This document shows positions 1 through 11,659 of a DNA stretch of 14,916 nt, one piece after another (the first letter of the stretch is position 1; each line of letters opens with the position of its first letter). Position numbers and translations under genes: made by a program. Under the pieces are notes generated by a model, which did not search any database, was not told where the DNA came from, and saw only the letters and a list, made by a program, of their open reading frames with translations. The DNA is from Oehlia diaphana. Its lineage: Eukaryota; Glomeromycota; Glomeromycetes; Glomerales; Glomeraceae. The stretch is from the NCBI GenBank assembly GCA_003833135.1, contig QZLH01000029.1, positions 140,729-155,644 on the forward strand. The letters run 5' to 3'.

Positions 1-438
1 TATTTTCATTATAAAAATTTTGCATTATAATAAACAAAATAGAGATAAAAAAAATTAATTTTTATGAGTATATAATTAAAATGCGTAATAAAATTTTCAT
101 TAAGGTTCTATATAAAGTCAAAATCCTACTTTTAAACATCAAATATCATATTAACAAAAGTTATTTCTCATACCGAATTCTACATATTCTATTAAGCTTT
201 TATATAGCTACAATTAATTATCAATGAAATCGCCAAAGTTAAGTGCAAAGATTTTTAAATTTTTGTGATTATCTTAAAATGCAACTTTTGACCAATGAGT
301 AATTTTCAATTTTCTAATATATAATTAATAAATGATAATAATTTCTGCACAATATATAATTTAACCTATTTTGGAAAAAAATTTTTATTAAAATTGCTTT
401 ATTTTTCATAAAATTAGATGAGAGCTAAAATTTGGTAA

Positions 439-464
439 AATTGCGGGCAAATTTGCCCGCAATT
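439..464. repeat. Perfect 26-bp GC-rich palindrome
   Basis: Two 13-nt arms (left arm AATTGCGGGCAAA) meet with no spacer, and symmetry breaks at 438/465. The core holds GCGGGC and GCCCGC in otherwise very AT-rich sequence, so it stands out from background. It could be a cruciform or hairpin-forming site, a dimeric protein-binding site, or the joined ends of a small inverted-repeat element. The sequence does not decide between these. Confidence 0.85.
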
Positions 465-1029
465 GCTTACAGTTTAAGGGATAATTTCTGTTAATTTTAA
501 TTTTAGTTAATTGTTTATATTTAATCTACATAGAATGTACCTGAATATCTTTGGAGTTAACTTTGATCTTTGATGTTAGAGTTGCTTATGACTAGGGTAA
601 GCATAGGCTGAAGGATTGTTTTTAGGATACTTATGGTTAGAAAAGGAATGGAATTCTTACAATAAAATTATAGTATCAATTGTAGCGTTAAACAGTACAT
701 TCTTCCATATTATGTATTCAAGGAAGTGTTATCGAGACCTTTGATTAAAAATAGTTTGTAAACCGTTTAAATTGGCATGAACATAATATAATTGCTATAT
801 TAATTGCAATACATCGTATATGAATTTATATTTCATTTGCGAACTGAAGATAAAACATAATAAATTTGAAATTATAATGAAATATTTTTTTTCTTTTTTC
901 TTTGAATGTAATTAGAATCACGGATGTCATATACAAGAAGTTATATACCTAAAAAATAATATATGGAAAAGCAGACACGGAACTATTAAAAAGATATGAA
1001 AAAGACATATGAGCATAAAATGTCACTAG

Positions 1030-1270
1030 TGTTGAGTCAAACCCGGGATATTGGCCCAACTCGTACTTAGGGATCGGGTTGAGGTTGAATGATTTGATGA
1101 CCCATGAACTTGACCTGACCCGTCGAGTTGGGTTATACCTTTACTTTGACCCAGTGACCTGAATCTTTTTATTATATTTTTAACTAGAAAGTTGTCCAAG
1201 TCAGACTATAATCGGGTCAAATCGAATCCGAGTTGTTACTTATACACTCGGGTCAAGTTCGAATACACCT
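1030..1270. repeat. Degenerate GGGTC/GACCC-rich repeat patch
   Basis: This roughly 240-bp stretch is clearly richer in G and C than its surroundings. It carries many copies of short related words in both orientations: ACCCGGG, GATCGGG, TTGACC, TGACCCG, GTTGGG, TTTGACCC, ATCGGGTCAAA and CTCGGGTCAAG. The copies are irregularly spaced and diverged. It resembles a decayed minisatellite or the end of an old transposable element. I could not assign it to a family. Confidence 0.6.
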
Positions 1271-1780
1271 CAAAACCCCTTCAGAACACTAAATACCACT
1301 AAATTATTATGGTATGCTTCTTGATTATTAATTTTATAATTTACTTTGCTATAAAATCTTCAATTCAAAGTATAAAATGTCGTGAAAGTGTTTTATTAAT
1401 AAGTAGTTTTAGATATAAGGTTATTATTTATTTGTATATACAGCATAATATTTTATTAAATTTAATTATAGTGAATAAGTTTTTGTTTATATAAATAAAA
1501 TGGGAATAATTTACATCTGCATTTTATACAACTATATTGCAATATTTCAATATTTTATATATTGCATATAATAAATCAGAATAATATAGCAATTAGCAAG
1601 ACCGCATCGTCTATATGGATTTTGTAAAAAAGAAATTAAATATTATTTACAGTATACATACTATCTGGAAGACTAAGATCATTTTGTAAACTATAATAGG
1701 CTTTTAAAATAAAGTAAAAAAAGGGTTTATCAATTTTATAATCATTGATATTTAAAGACAAGCATTAATAACATTTATGA

Positions 1781-1786
1781 TTTATT
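1781..1786 (-). terminator. Possible polyadenylation signal of the kinase gene
   Basis: AATAAA on the reverse strand lies about 48 nt beyond the kinase stop codon (stop at 1834-1836). The position suits a polyadenylation signal. The hexamer is common by chance in such AT-rich DNA, so support is positional only. Confidence 0.35.
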
Positions 1787-1833
1787 TACCTTCTTGTTCT
1801 TCTGTTTTAATTAAAAAAAAAGAATGCATAATA

Positions 1834-3352
1834 TTAATTTAAAATAGATACTTCAAAAATATTATTTGAACATGCAATAAATAATTCTCCTTTAGTAGCA
1901 TTTCTCGGTTCAGGTAAATCTTTAAAACTATGTGTTTTACTAAGGTAGGTCCTGATCGATGAATTAATAGAACCGGAACTAGGACTTATACTAAGATTTA
2001 ATTGTGAATTATAAATATTTGTGCTGTATTCATTATTTTCATTTTGATTATACGATTTTAATATTTGATAAATTTCATGACTAAGATTATTAATATCAGG
2101 CCTTTTCGCTGGGTCAGCATCCCAACATCGTTCCATTAATATTTTGTATTCTAAGGGAATTCCTGGAACTGGCTTTGGCCTCATCCCATTTACTATATTC
2201 ATTGCAAGATAATAATCATGATCAATATTAGCATAAGGTGGTTGTCCAGATGAAATTTCCCACATGAGCATACCAATACTATAGACATCAAAAGAATACT
2301 TCATTTTTACAATAACTTCGGGAGCTATATAAGGAAGATTTCCATATATACTATTTAATGGTTTATCAACAGGTCCACAAAATCCAAAATCACTGATAGT
2401 CCAAAAATTAATATGTTGATAACATAATATATTTCCGGAATGTAAATCTCTATGAATTGCATTCTCACTATGAATAACACGAAGTGCATTGACTATATTA
2501 TTAATAATTTTAAATCTTCCTTTCCACTTTAATTTACTATGATTTAGTCGTAAATATTTTCTTAAATCCATATCCATTAAATATACTACGAGCATATAAC
2601 TTTTATTAAATGGATCTTGTGTTAGACCAAAACATCCTACTATTTCATTCCATTTATTACTTACAGCTAAATGAGATTTGGCCTATAAAGGGAATAATTT
2701 TTATTTAGCGTTATAAATAATTAGATATTGTACTTGTATACATAATTACATACCTCTTCAAACCAGCTCCTATTAGCGCTTTCAATACTTTCCAATCTTT
2801 TGAGTATTACCTTGCGTCTTCCTTTTCTTTCTAATTGTTTTTCTTTAGAATTCCATTCATCATAACCTCCATTAATCCAATCCGCTGTATAAATTTCAGA
2901 GCAACCGCCTTTAGTTAAATATTTAATATTCCGTAAATTATTGTATGGGATCCATTCTACAATTTTATCAGGTCTAAGTGTTTCCATTTGACATTTTCTT
3001 ATTAAATTATCAATATTATCATTTCCAGATTTCCAATTTGAAAAATTTGTTTTTAAATAATTTCGAATACAAAGTTCACAATATAATGTAGCTAGACATT
3101 TTTCTTTACAATTTTCACAAATTCTTCTAATACCTTCACTATAAGAACTTTATCATGATCATAACTTTTATTTAATAATTTTATTGCTTCTAAAATCTCA
3201 ATTTTTGTAAGATATTCATCGGCGAGAATGATTTTTTTTCTAAATTCGAATATTTTATGTATATCATCATGAATATCAAAATCTGTTAATGTTGATGCCT
3301 TATTAATTGCGGCAGTAATTAATTCACATCGCATAATTTGAATATTTCGCAT
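1834..3352 (-). CDS. Tyrosine-kinase-like (TKL-type) protein kinase, glomeromycete family, with a one-base frameshift
   Basis: Putative cytosolic protein kinase. Reading 3352 to 3143, then 3143 to 2754, then 2682 to 1834 gives about 482 residues if the frameshift is bridged. A 71-nt GT-AG intron (2753-2683) joins WFEE to AKSHL in phase 0. Residues 1-70 are the family N-terminal segment. A Cys cluster, C-x2-C-x3-C-x5-C-x2-C (about 79-95), probably binds zinc. The kinase core follows: weak Gly loop KGGCSEIY (about 148-155), candidate Lys in VILKRL (about 185), HRDLHSGN with Asp about 279 and Asn about 284, DFG about 298-300, APE about 320-322, and Asp of DVYS about 332. The tail is Ser/Asn-rich and keeps LPEPRNAT. 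The N-terminal frame continues to a stop at 3092 and the Cys-cluster frame has a stop at 3150-3152. Only a one-base shift at 3143-3145 joins them, and no usable intron fits. This could be a pseudogene, an assembly error, or a shorter protein starting at the Met at 2987. The core lacks about two residues before DVYS compared with remembered relatives. Confidence 0.9.
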
Positions 3353-3363
3353 TTATTATTATC

Positions 3364-3387
3364 TTTTTTTTTTTTAAAAAAAAAAAA
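3364..3387. repeat. T12-A12 perfect palindrome in the kinase 5' leader
   Basis: Twelve T are followed directly by twelve A, ending 11 nt before the kinase start codon (3352 on the reverse strand). Such rigid dA:dT tracts usually exclude nucleosomes, and in RNA this one would fold into a weak A-U hairpin. A shorter T9-A9 version lies at 13532-13549, also upstream of short coding frames. Confidence 0.9.
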
Positions 3388-3433
3388 GGAATCAAATTGC
3401 GAAATAATAAATTATGAAATCAGAGGAATTCAA

Positions 3434-3441
3434 TTTTTATA
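3434..3441 (-). promoter_or_regulatory. Candidate TATA box for the kinase gene
   Basis: TATAAAAA on the reverse strand lies about 82 nt upstream of the kinase ATG at 3352. Spacing is plausible for a core promoter. AT-richness makes chance matches likely. Confidence 0.3.
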
Positions 3442-3888
3442 TTTATTTTATTTATGGGAAAGATGTACATAACAATCTGTGTTACCGAAAGTTTATTCAC
3501 GAAAACAGTAATATTACAAAGAATGAATAATTATATAGAAAGTTCTTTCATTCAAAAAAGAAAATCAGATTATTCTTAAATTTTCTTCTTCATTATTTGA
3601 TTGAAGTTTTCCTTGTTTAGTTTATATATGCCTTTTCAGTTAAAGGAAGTTAATTTTCGGACCGTTAAATGTTTGTTTGATGTTCTTTATAAGTAAATTG
3701 TTATGTTATATGTTTATTAGCGGTGTACAGAAAAAAAATATATCTATATTTTTTTTCCATCGCTCAAAAAAAAGTTCTCACGACAGAATAAAAAATAAAA
3801 TGAAAATGGTTCATTGATGAAAGAATTATTTTTAGTAAACTATTCTTTATCATTCAAAAATTAGAAATGCAAATTACTAAATTAGAAC

Positions 3889-4065
3889 TTATCGTAGTAA
3901 ACAAAGTATTTGAAATAATACACGGATTTCTTGGTGGCGCAGCCAATTCTTAGTGCCGCAGCAAATACTCTTAAACGAAGAAAATGCTTTGTCAGTCAAC
4001 CTACTCAGTGTATTTTCGTAAGAATTGGATATAAAAACTTCCAAAATCGGCTCCAAAATTTTTAT
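3889..4065 (-). pseudogene. Possible coding relic of unknown identity
   Basis: A reverse-strand frame of about 58 codons is free of stops. It lacks an ATG and has a non-random composition, for example TLSRLTDKAFSSFK and CCGTKNWLRHQEIRVLF. I do not recognise a family. Forward frames over the same GC-rich island are also open: one begins with an ATG at 3867 and gives MQITKLELIVVNK, ending at 3953. The openness may therefore reflect base composition or an embedded repeat rather than a gene. Confidence 0.2.
3928..3965. repeat. Two adjacent 19-bp direct repeats
   Basis: TTCTTGGTGGCGCAGCCAA (3928-3946) is followed with no gap by TTCTTAGTGCCGCAGCAAA (3947-3965). They match at 16 of 19 positions. 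The GC-rich GGCGCAGC / GCCGCAGC core is conspicuous in this AT-rich region, which suggests a fragment of a minisatellite or dispersed repeat. Confidence 0.8.
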
Positions 4066-4922
4066 TTATTTATTTTAAGAATTATAAGATTTATAATTTA
4101 AGAACGAGATAATTTCAAAATTTCGATGGAATTATTTTTTCATTATAAAACTCGAGTATTCTAATGCATAATATATTCGAATAAGTACGAATATTACATT
4201 ATATTACATTAAGAATAAAAATTCTTAGGACATAATGAACCTTATTTTGGGATGAAAACAAAGAATAATATTCCATTTATGCAAAATAAAATTAGTATAA
4301 TAAGAAATATTTTATCTTAGTGAGAAGGCGCGATAGGCATTACTAGTAAATAACGTGTATCGACGAAATAAAACATCCGCCAAGCATTTATCTATATGGG
4401 ATAAAGAAGGTTTAATAATAATAATATTTCGACAAAGGACAATTATTTGATGCAAATACATGTGTATTTTTTAAGTATATAATGTACAATGTCACAAAAA
4501 TCATAATAAGAATTACACAAGTAAATGCAATCACAATTAGAATTACACAAATGCGTAAATGGGAATGATATACCTAAAAGATACTCCGTTGGCTGTGCGG
4601 ATAATAAAAATATCCTATATAAAAAAAGTTACACAAATTCAACAGAATTTTCCTTTTTGCGAATCCGTAATTATATGTGATACAACTAATACATACGGGG
4701 ACTTATTATAAAAGCTGTTTTAAGGAAAAGATACAAGCTTTGAAAACTCATTAAAAATGGCCGTTAAGTATTTACTTACATGCCGTCGCACAATCCATAT
4801 GAGAGTATTTACTATAATTCATCATTGTATATAAGCAAATAATTAATAATTATTATTTATAACCAAATGAGCTCAATTGTTATTAGCAGGAAACTTTCTT
4901 CCTTGTTTCATTTCTTGAGTTA

Positions 4923-4974
4923 GGTCAGTTGACCAGCTCCTAATCGGAGATTATCGGAGAAATGCTGTTCGGAG
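4923..4974 (+). promoter_or_regulatory. Upstream motif cluster of the peptidase gene
   Basis: A near-palindrome GGTCA-GT-TGACC (4923-4934) is followed by three CGGAG words at 4945-4949, 4955-4959 and 4970-4974, with 10- and 15-nt periods. The cluster ends 34 nt before the candidate TATA box. CGG triplets are the half-site type of fungal Zn2Cys6 regulators, so a binding role is possible. It is inferred only from motif repetition and position. Confidence 0.3.
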
Positions 4975-5008
4975 TTATTTATAACGTTGATCAAAAGTGT
5001 AAATGGTG

Positions 5009-5016
5009 TATAAATA
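5009..5016 (+). promoter_or_regulatory. Candidate TATA box of the peptidase gene
   Basis: TATAAATA lies 80 nt upstream of the start codon at 5097 and just downstream of the CGGAG cluster. The spacing suits a core promoter with a short leader. Confidence 0.5.
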
Positions 5017-5096
5017 CAACTGTAAAAACCTTGCTCCTTCGAAAAAAATTTTGGAATTATTAAATTAAGAAATTTTTTTTTTGAAAAGGAAACATC

Positions 5097-8000
5097 ATGG
5101 CACCGAACATTATAGCATCCGATAATTCTGACGGAATCCTTAATGAATTACCACAAGATTTTATTATTTCTAAAGATAAATCTTATATTGTATTTAATAA
5201 AGAAATAGAGAAATCAAGTAACGATGATCGCTCTTATAGAATAATTCGCTTAAGCAATGAATTGGAAGCTTTAATTATTCATGATGCCGAAGCTGATAAG
5301 GCTGCTGCATCCCTAGATGTTAATATTGGATCCTATCACGATCCGGTAATATTATAATAATAATATGAATTCGTATGAAACTATGGGTTTAAGATAAATG
5401 ATTAACAAAATAATTTTTTTTTTAGGATAACCTATTAGGTTTAGCTCATTACTGCGAACATTTGTTGTTTATGGTAAGTATTTTAATCTGGTGCAATAAC
5501 ATTAATTAAAATTCTTGTTCGATTAAGTTGGTCTTAGTAATAAAGTTTTTTCTTATTCTGTTTAGGGAACGGAAAAGGTATAATCTCTATTTGTCACGTG
5601 ATTGTCATTTGTGCACAATTTCTTATTTTTATTTTTTTTTTAATTTTTATTTATTAAGTATCCTAAGGAAAATGACTATTCCGAGGTATTTAAAACTATA
5701 AATTAGGTTTTGGCTCATATTTTATTTTTATCAATAAACTTAGCATTAATTTCCTATTTGTTTACAGTTTTTGAATAAACATAATGGATCGTATAACGCG
5801 TATACTTATACCGAAAATACAAATTATTATTTTGAAGTCGGACATGAGCATTTAGAACCTGCACTAGATAGATTTGCTCAATTTTTTATTTCTCCGTTAT
5901 TTAATGCTGATTGTACCGATAGAGAATTAAAAGCGGTTGACTCTGGTAAGATTTTTTCGATTCTTCTTTATTATGTTTTTTCTTTTAGTAAATTTATAAA
6001 ATACTTTTTTTTTAAATAGAATATAAGGGATATCTTCAAAACGATGATTGGAGGTTATATCAATTACAAAAGTTCAATTCCAATCCTAAACATCCTTTGT
6101 CAAAATTTTCCGTTGGAAATTTAGAAACTTTAAAAGAACTACCTACAAAAGAAGGTATTGATACTAGGGATGAATTAATTAAATGGTATGAAAAGTATTA
6201 TTCTGCCAATCTTATGAAATTATGCGTTTTGGGAAGTGGTATGTTTTATATTTAATTGGGTGTTTTTTCCTCCATTTGTTTTTCTTTGTTTTAAAAAAAA
6301 AGAAACATATATATAAAATAATTTTTTCTCAAAAATTTAGATTCTTTGGAACAACTAACTGAATGGGTTGTTGAAAAGTTCTCTGATATTAAAAATAAAA
6401 ATGTCGCTCCATTAATACCTGTTGAAATTCCATTAAGAAAGGATGTAGAATTATCGGTATGTATAAAAAGGATTAAATAATTTAACAAAAAAAAAAAAAA
6501 ATTAGATTTTATGTTGATACCTTATTAATTAAATTAATTACCATTCTAAAAGAAACAAATTTTGGCAAAACCTGTTAAAGATAATCACACTTTAGCGGTT
6601 TATTTTCCTATACCAAGTCTAAGAGAAAATTATAAGACGAAGGTAATATATAAATTTTTATTTGTTATAATTATAGTAATATGATTATTTATTTATTTTT
6701 TATTCTTTTTCTAAAAATAATAGGCTGCATATTATGCTACTCATTTAATTGGTCATGAAGGAACTGGTTCAATTTGTTCTTTGCTAAAAAAGAAGGGTAT
6801 TGTATTCCTAAAAACTTTGAGTATCACCGCTGGTGATTGTCGCTTTACCAGAATTAGGGTAGAATTTTAGGCAGAATTAATGTCATGAAACTCCGCCCGC
6901 TAATATTTGCTAATGCTGGTGCGGTGATGATCGCCGCGCGTTGAATTTTTACATTTTCAATAAAATCGAACATTTTTAACGTATTTTCTTTTAAACTTTG
7001 TAGGATGGATTACTTCCATTTACGCTGAACCGGATGAAATTAGTGTTGATTTTCATATGTTGACAATAAATGTTTATTTAACTGAAGATGGTCTAGGTAT
7101 TTTATTGGCATATATTAACTATTAAATCACGACATAAACGTTAATTTTCAACTTTTTATTATTTTAAAGAACATTACGAAGATGTTTTGGAAATTATATT
7201 TCAGTATATTGAAATGCTCAGAAGAGAAGGACCACAAGAATGGATATTTAATGAAGTAAGAAATTTTTAACGAAACCAATTTTTTTAAATTTAATAATAA
7301 AAGAAAGATTTACTTATTCTTTTCTCTTTACTTTTTTGAACGAAAAAAGATTTCATCATTAAATCAAATAACATGGCGATTTTTGGAAAAATCATGGGAA
7401 TCTTCATATGTGTGCATGCTCTCAAACAGATTACGTCAAACATATCCACACAATGAAATATTAAGTGCTCCATATATTAGTTGTGAATACGAACCAAAAT
7501 TAATTACCGAAATGCTCGACTGTTTAAGAATCGAAAATTGTGTTGTTACCCTCGCAAGTAGATTGTTGAGTGGATTTGATAAGAAAGAGAGATGGTTTAA
7601 TGCCGAATATAAATATGAACCTATCAATGAAAACTTGATTAAAGTAAGTGAACTTTATGAGTAAAACGACATACACAAAACGACACACTTTAGAATGATC
7701 TCTAAATAATTTTTTTTACAAATAATCAGAAACTTGAAGATCCGATTATTCATCCTGATCTTAAACTTTGTCCTCCAAATGAATTCATACCCACCAATTT
7801 TACTGTTAACAAGTTAGACAACGTGACAGTGAGTAAAAAATAGTTATTTTTTTTCTTTCTTTTCTAAAAGGAATTAAAATTTTATTTTTTTTTCTTTAGC
7901 CAAAAACGCGTCCAGATATTATTAGTGATAATGATTTAAGTCGCGTTTGGTATAAAAAAGATGATAAATGGTGGATTCCTAAAGTTAGAATTGAATTTGC

Positions 8001-9823
8001 ATTTAAGACGTACGTAAACATATCTTACTATTTTATAATTATCATTGAAAGTTATAAAAAAAATTTTTTTCAATATATCTAAATATATTTTTTCTAAAAA
8101 AAATATAACCACATTTACAGTCCGTTGATTAGACTTACACCGTTCAATTTGGTTAAAACCGCATTATACTACCATGTATTTGATGATGCATTTGCAGAAG
8201 AAGCGTATGATGCATCACTTGCAGGATTGTATTATTCAATATATACAGTAGAAGACAGTTTACGCATTAACGTATCAGGATATAATGATAAAGCTTCAAT
8301 ATTAGTAGAATTAATTATGAAGAGAATGAAAGATCTCGTAATTAATCCTGAAAGATTTAAAGTATTAAAGGAGAGATTAAAGAGAGATTATAATAATAGA
8401 AAATTATATAGTCCAAATACGTTAGCATCAATTTATGATTCACAATTATTTAATGAAACATATTACACAACAGAAGAAAGCTTATCAGCATTAGAAGATA
8501 TTAATATAGAAGATGTACAATCATTTTACCCTGAATTATTTAAACAAATGTTTATCGAAGCTCAAGTATTTGGTAATATGGAAAAAGATGAAGCAATGAA
8601 AATGGTAAAAATGGTTGAAGAAATATTTAAACCAAAAGTATTAGAAAAATCCAGAATTCATAGAGGTAGGAATGTTAGATTACCTAAAGGTAAAAAATAT
8701 GTTTACCAAAGAGATGTTCATGATAAAGATGAATTGAATAGTGCAATAGAATATTATTTACAATGTGGAGATAATAAAGATAAATATGCTAGAAATAGGT
8801 TACAAATTATTGCTCAAGTTATAGAAGAAGCTACTTTTGATCATTTAAGAACCAAAGAACAATTAGGTAAATAATAGTAAAATTACGAGATTTTTATTTT
8901 AATGAACAATGAGTTAAAACTAAAAAATAACAAAACTTTCGTTTGTTTTATATTCATTTAGGATATTCTGTATTTAGTTATGTAAGTAGTTCAGTAGGAG
9001 AAATAGGATTATTAATCAATTTACAAAGTGAAAGAGATTCCGTTTATTTGGAAAATAGAGTTGAAGCATTTTTAATTAAAGCTCAGGTAATTATTTCTTA
9101 TGTTCATTTCAATTAATAATGATTTTTTATTTTTATAAAAAAAAAACTTACATATACATTATTTATAGTCAATTATTGAAGAAATGTCTGAGGAAGAATA
9201 TCAAAAACAAAAGAAATCATTGATTGATAATCTTTTGGAAAAAGAAAAGAATTTATGGCATGAAACATCTAAATATGCTAATCATATTACTAATGATTAT
9301 TACGACTTTAATATAGGTAAGTAATAATGATAATATTTATGAAAATCCTTCAATTCATTTATTTTTTTTATAATATCAATTAACTGTTATTAATTTATTC
9401 TTTGCAGATATTGATGATTCTGAAGAAATTAAAACAATCACTAAAGATGATGTATTAGAGTTTTATAAAATTAATATTCATCCAAAATCACCAAAGATTA
9501 GAAAGGCATCGATACATGTAAGATCTTTAAAGTGTACTGATAATAACTCTGTTGATAAGGCAACAACAACTGATTCCAAAGAAAATGACAAATCGGAAGA
9601 GAAGGAAAATATAGATAATGATGAATCAAAAGAAAAAGATCAAGAAGATGAAGAAAATACTTATGCGAAATTAGAAAGATTGAAACCAGAAAATTATATA
9701 TTGTCCGAAGATAATATTATAATTACTGATATTTCTGATTTTAAGAATAGGATGTGTTTGGGACCTACTGCTACTCCTGTCGTGCCATTAAAAACTTATT
9801 ATAATGAAGAGATGTTTAATTAA
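5097..9823 (+). CDS. Insulin-degrading-enzyme-type zinc metallopeptidase (M16A, insulysin/Ste23 family)
   Basis: A cytosolic-type zinc endopeptidase that encloses and cleaves short peptides. The yeast relative Ste23 takes part in a-factor maturation and the human enzyme degrades insulin and amyloid peptides. Joining 18 exons gives 3129 nt and 1042 residues, close to the usual 1000-1030. The inverted zinc motif HYCEH (His91, Glu94, His95) and downstream Glu165 and Glu172 ([10 protein letters not shown]) match the M16 ligand/catalytic set. Glu172 is split by an intron. LIGHEGTGS lies at about 321-329. The C-terminal half keeps LRTKEQLGY with Arg808 and Tyr815, the conserved substrate-site pair seven residues apart. 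No signal peptide, membrane segment or C-terminal peroxisomal tripeptide is visible. The start has A at -3 and G at +4. Every junction keeps frame, so the gene appears functional. A 40-residue acidic/Lys-rich linker (949-988) is unusual for the family. Confidence 0.97.
5566..5577 (+). other. 12-nt microexon encoding G-T-E-K
   Basis: Four phase-0 codons, flanked by 92- and 81-nt introns, connect HYCEHLLFM to YPKENDYSE. Family members have M-G-T/S-E-K-Y/F-P at this point, so the residues are expected. No other gap-free splice supplies them. The next exon is only 27 nt. Confidence 0.9.
6797..7003 (+). other. Over-long intron 9 with GC-rich insert
   Basis: This intron is 207 nt, against 71-111 nt for the other 16. 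About 6820-6945 is GC-rich and contains ATCACC-GCT-GGTGAT, a later GCGGTGAT that is complementary to the early ATCACCGC, and a GCCGCGCG run. Two GGTGAT-rich pieces also resemble each other as direct copies. The flanks look like a normal intron (GTATTG start; T-rich end then TTTGTAG). A small non-autonomous element inserted in the intron is the simplest reading. No target-site duplication could be fixed by eye. Confidence 0.6.
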
Positions 9824-9921
9824 ATAGATTAATATATATATACGTATATTTAATATTATCGTGTTTAGAACACTTCATCATATTCATCATTTATTTTATA
9901 TTTTTTATATTTTTTGTATTA

Positions 9922-10473
9922 TTTATTTTTATTTATTAGGCGTTTTTTATTTATTTTGTTCTTAAGTAAAATTTTGATTATTAATAAATTTAATCTTTGA
10001 CGCCTTTTTTCAGTCATTTGAGATTCAAAAGTAGGAAACTCAGCAGTTTTTGCTATACATGTATATGTATCTTTTAAACTACGTTTAGTGTTTTTTTTTT
10101 GCAAAAAAGTAATATGATCTTTAGTAGATATGCAGCAATGTTAATACACATTGTGTGATTTTCAGAGAATGGAAAAAAAATCAGGTTTAGTTCCTCAACG
10201 TGTCTGAAAATGAAACCGTTTATAAAAGCATATTAAATTTTGAAAAAAAATTATCGTACAAACTGGAAAAATTCAAATCAATATGTTGAATTAAAATTTT
10301 TTTTCTTAATTTTAATAATATTACCGCTAAAAAATTTGTTAATGAAAACCTTATTAATTTGGCAAATATGCCTATTCTTTTGTAACTATTTCTTAAAATT
10401 TCATTATGCTTGAATTTAAATTGAATTTGCTTTCCATAATATATTTTAGGATTACTATTTTAAATCAAGATAT
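9922..10473 (-). pseudogene. Unrecognised, possibly spliced and frameshifted gene remnant
   Basis: Three reverse-strand pieces join plausibly. First, after an AATAG acceptor, an open frame from about 10473 reads NPKIYYGKQIQFKFKHNEIL and stays open to a stop inside the proposed intron. A donor GTACGA then pairs with acceptor TTTTCAG at 10204-10206, a roughly 56-nt intron that keeps frame. The next exon reads HVEELNLIFFPFSENHTMCI and a hydrophobic INIAAYLLKIILLF. At the A10 run (T10 on the forward strand, 10091-10100) the frame breaks. One base later it continues as KRSLKDTYTCIAKTAEF and SQMTEKRRQRLN to a stop at about 9922, 100 nt past the insulysin stop. No family is recognised and there is no clear start. 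The alternative is chance open frames in AT-rich DNA. Confidence 0.33.
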
Positions 10474-10479
10474 AAAATA

Positions 10480-11330
10480 ATTGTATATGTTATATAAAAA
10501 TACAATAAATAAAATCTTTTATGTTTTATAATAAATTAAAAATATTTTTTTTTTTTTAGCAATGAAAAATAGTCAACTCCAAAAATCTTAACAAAAAAAA
10601 CTTGCCTTTTGATGTAAGCATTTTTAACGTGATTTAAATAATTTAATTTATTTTAAGATCATTTGTTTACATTACTTACTTTTGTAGCATTCCAATAACG
10701 TAATTCCTTGGATTAATGCATTACATTAATTATAAAGATTTAGTAAAAAGAAAAAATTGCACTAACCAGCAATAATATATATATTGGCGAGGAGATTTCA
10801 CCTTTTATTTCCAGAGTGTCTGGAGTGAACCGAGTAATAATCCAACAATAAATCAAGCTTAATTAATTCAAGTAATATATAGTAATATTGTCGTAATTTT
10901 CCTTATTGCTAGATTTCATCATGCAACAAATAATTTTTTATTTTGGCGTCAGATTAGAAAATAATTAGAATCATTTATACTTAAAATAACAAAAAAGTGA
11001 TAGCAGATATTAAAAAAAAAATAAAATAGAAAAAGGCTGCTTATTGATATGAAAAATCCACGAGTAATGAAAATAATACAGCTATTTATATTAACAGGTC
11101 TTAAAAGGATTTTAACGATCCAGCAAAAAGGAGAGAGATCCTGATACCTTCATTTAGAAACGTAATGAAATGTACAGTAAAATCAAAAAACTTTCACGTG
11201 TTACAAATAATTTAATAAATTCTATATTCTATTTCTCTGTGATTTTTTTACCCAGTTTTTCCCTAAGAATATTTATTCATTTGCTTACTATACAATAGAA
11301 ACGAAAGAAGAAAAAAACAATAAATAAGTG
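10480..11330. other. Intergenic, no supported gene
   Basis: AT-rich sequence with no convincing coding frame. An imperfect hairpin lies at 10687-10719, with arms GCATTCCAA and TTGGATTAATGC around a GTAATTCC-containing loop. Its reverse complement also holds a GTAAGT donor-like site next to coding-like codons (KELRYWNATK). This may be repeat-derived or the 5' part of the unrecognised reverse-strand locus. CCAGAGTGTCTGG at about 10813 is another small inverted repeat. Confidence 0.4.
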
Positions 11331-11331
11331 A

Positions 11332-11394
11332 AAAGCAGTCGGTATTGATTTAGGAATGTCATATTCCTGTGTTAGTATTAAGAATCCAATATAA
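11332..11394 (+). pseudogene. Hsp70 N-terminal fragment (relic)
   Basis: The frame reads KAVGIDLGMSYSCVSIKN and then meets TAA. Hsp70 chaperones begin with a near-identical block, the phosphate-1 ATP-binding signature (V-G-I-D-L-G-T-T-Y-S-C-V). Here the two Thr are replaced by Met-Ser. A stop codon (TGA) lies directly upstream in frame, no ATG precedes it, and nothing of the remaining roughly 600-residue protein follows. It is therefore a short duplicated or decayed piece of an Hsp70 gene, not a functional chaperone. Confidence 0.6.
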
Positions 11395-11659
11395 AAATAA
11401 TTTAATTGGTTGGAGAATATGTAATCATTTACTTGTGTAATAAAAAATCATGACATTATTTTTAATAGGGTGTACTTATTACATTAAGAATTAAGGAATA
11501 GCTGTTGAAATACGTAACTAATTTAACTAATTAAAAATATAAATACGATTTTTAGAATTATATCATTTTTTTTGTAAATGAATGTATTTTATTTCGTCAT
11601 GTGATTTACACGTACTCTGATTTATTTAATCAGATTGTTTTTTCGCGTTTTGAAAGTAC

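Larger units (their letters stand above)
1..1780. other. Intergenic region with no supported gene
   Basis: No frame here carries a recognisable protein. The 61-codon frame at 1309-1494 is composed of I, F, L, Y and K, as expected of chance translation of AT-rich DNA. Two local structures stand out and are listed separately: a perfect GC-rich palindrome near 450 and a GGGTC/GACCC-rich patch at 1030-1270. The right end, about 1600-1780, lies downstream of the reverse-strand kinase. Confidence 0.6.
3442..5000. other. Divergent intergenic region between kinase and peptidase
   Basis: The stretch is mostly AT-rich non-coding DNA. It contains a small GC-rich island at about 3920-4030 with a 19-bp tandem repeat, a 10-bp inverted repeat (CCAATTCTTA at 3943-3952, its complement at 4019-4028) and open frames on both strands. 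Other short compositional bumps, for example around 4325-4380, show no codable structure. The right end is the peptidase promoter region. Confidence 0.5.
5097..9823 (+). other. Exon-intron map of the insulysin gene (18 exons, 17 introns)
   Basis: Exons by family alignment and GT-AG signals: 5097-5345, 5426-5473, 5566-5577, 5659-5685, 5768-5945, 6020-6238, 6341-6456, 6553-6642, 6724-6796, 7004-7096, 7170-7255, 7350-7643, 7730-7828, 7900-8009, 8121-8866, 8962-9086, 9169-9316, 9408-9823. All introns start GT and end AG; lengths are 71-111 nt except intron 9 (207 nt). Introns 1-4 are all phase 0 and cluster around the zinc motif. The weakest acceptors are AAG-type (introns 3, 7, 10 and 11). They are kept because the joined protein has the family length and conserved residues. 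Confidence 0.88.
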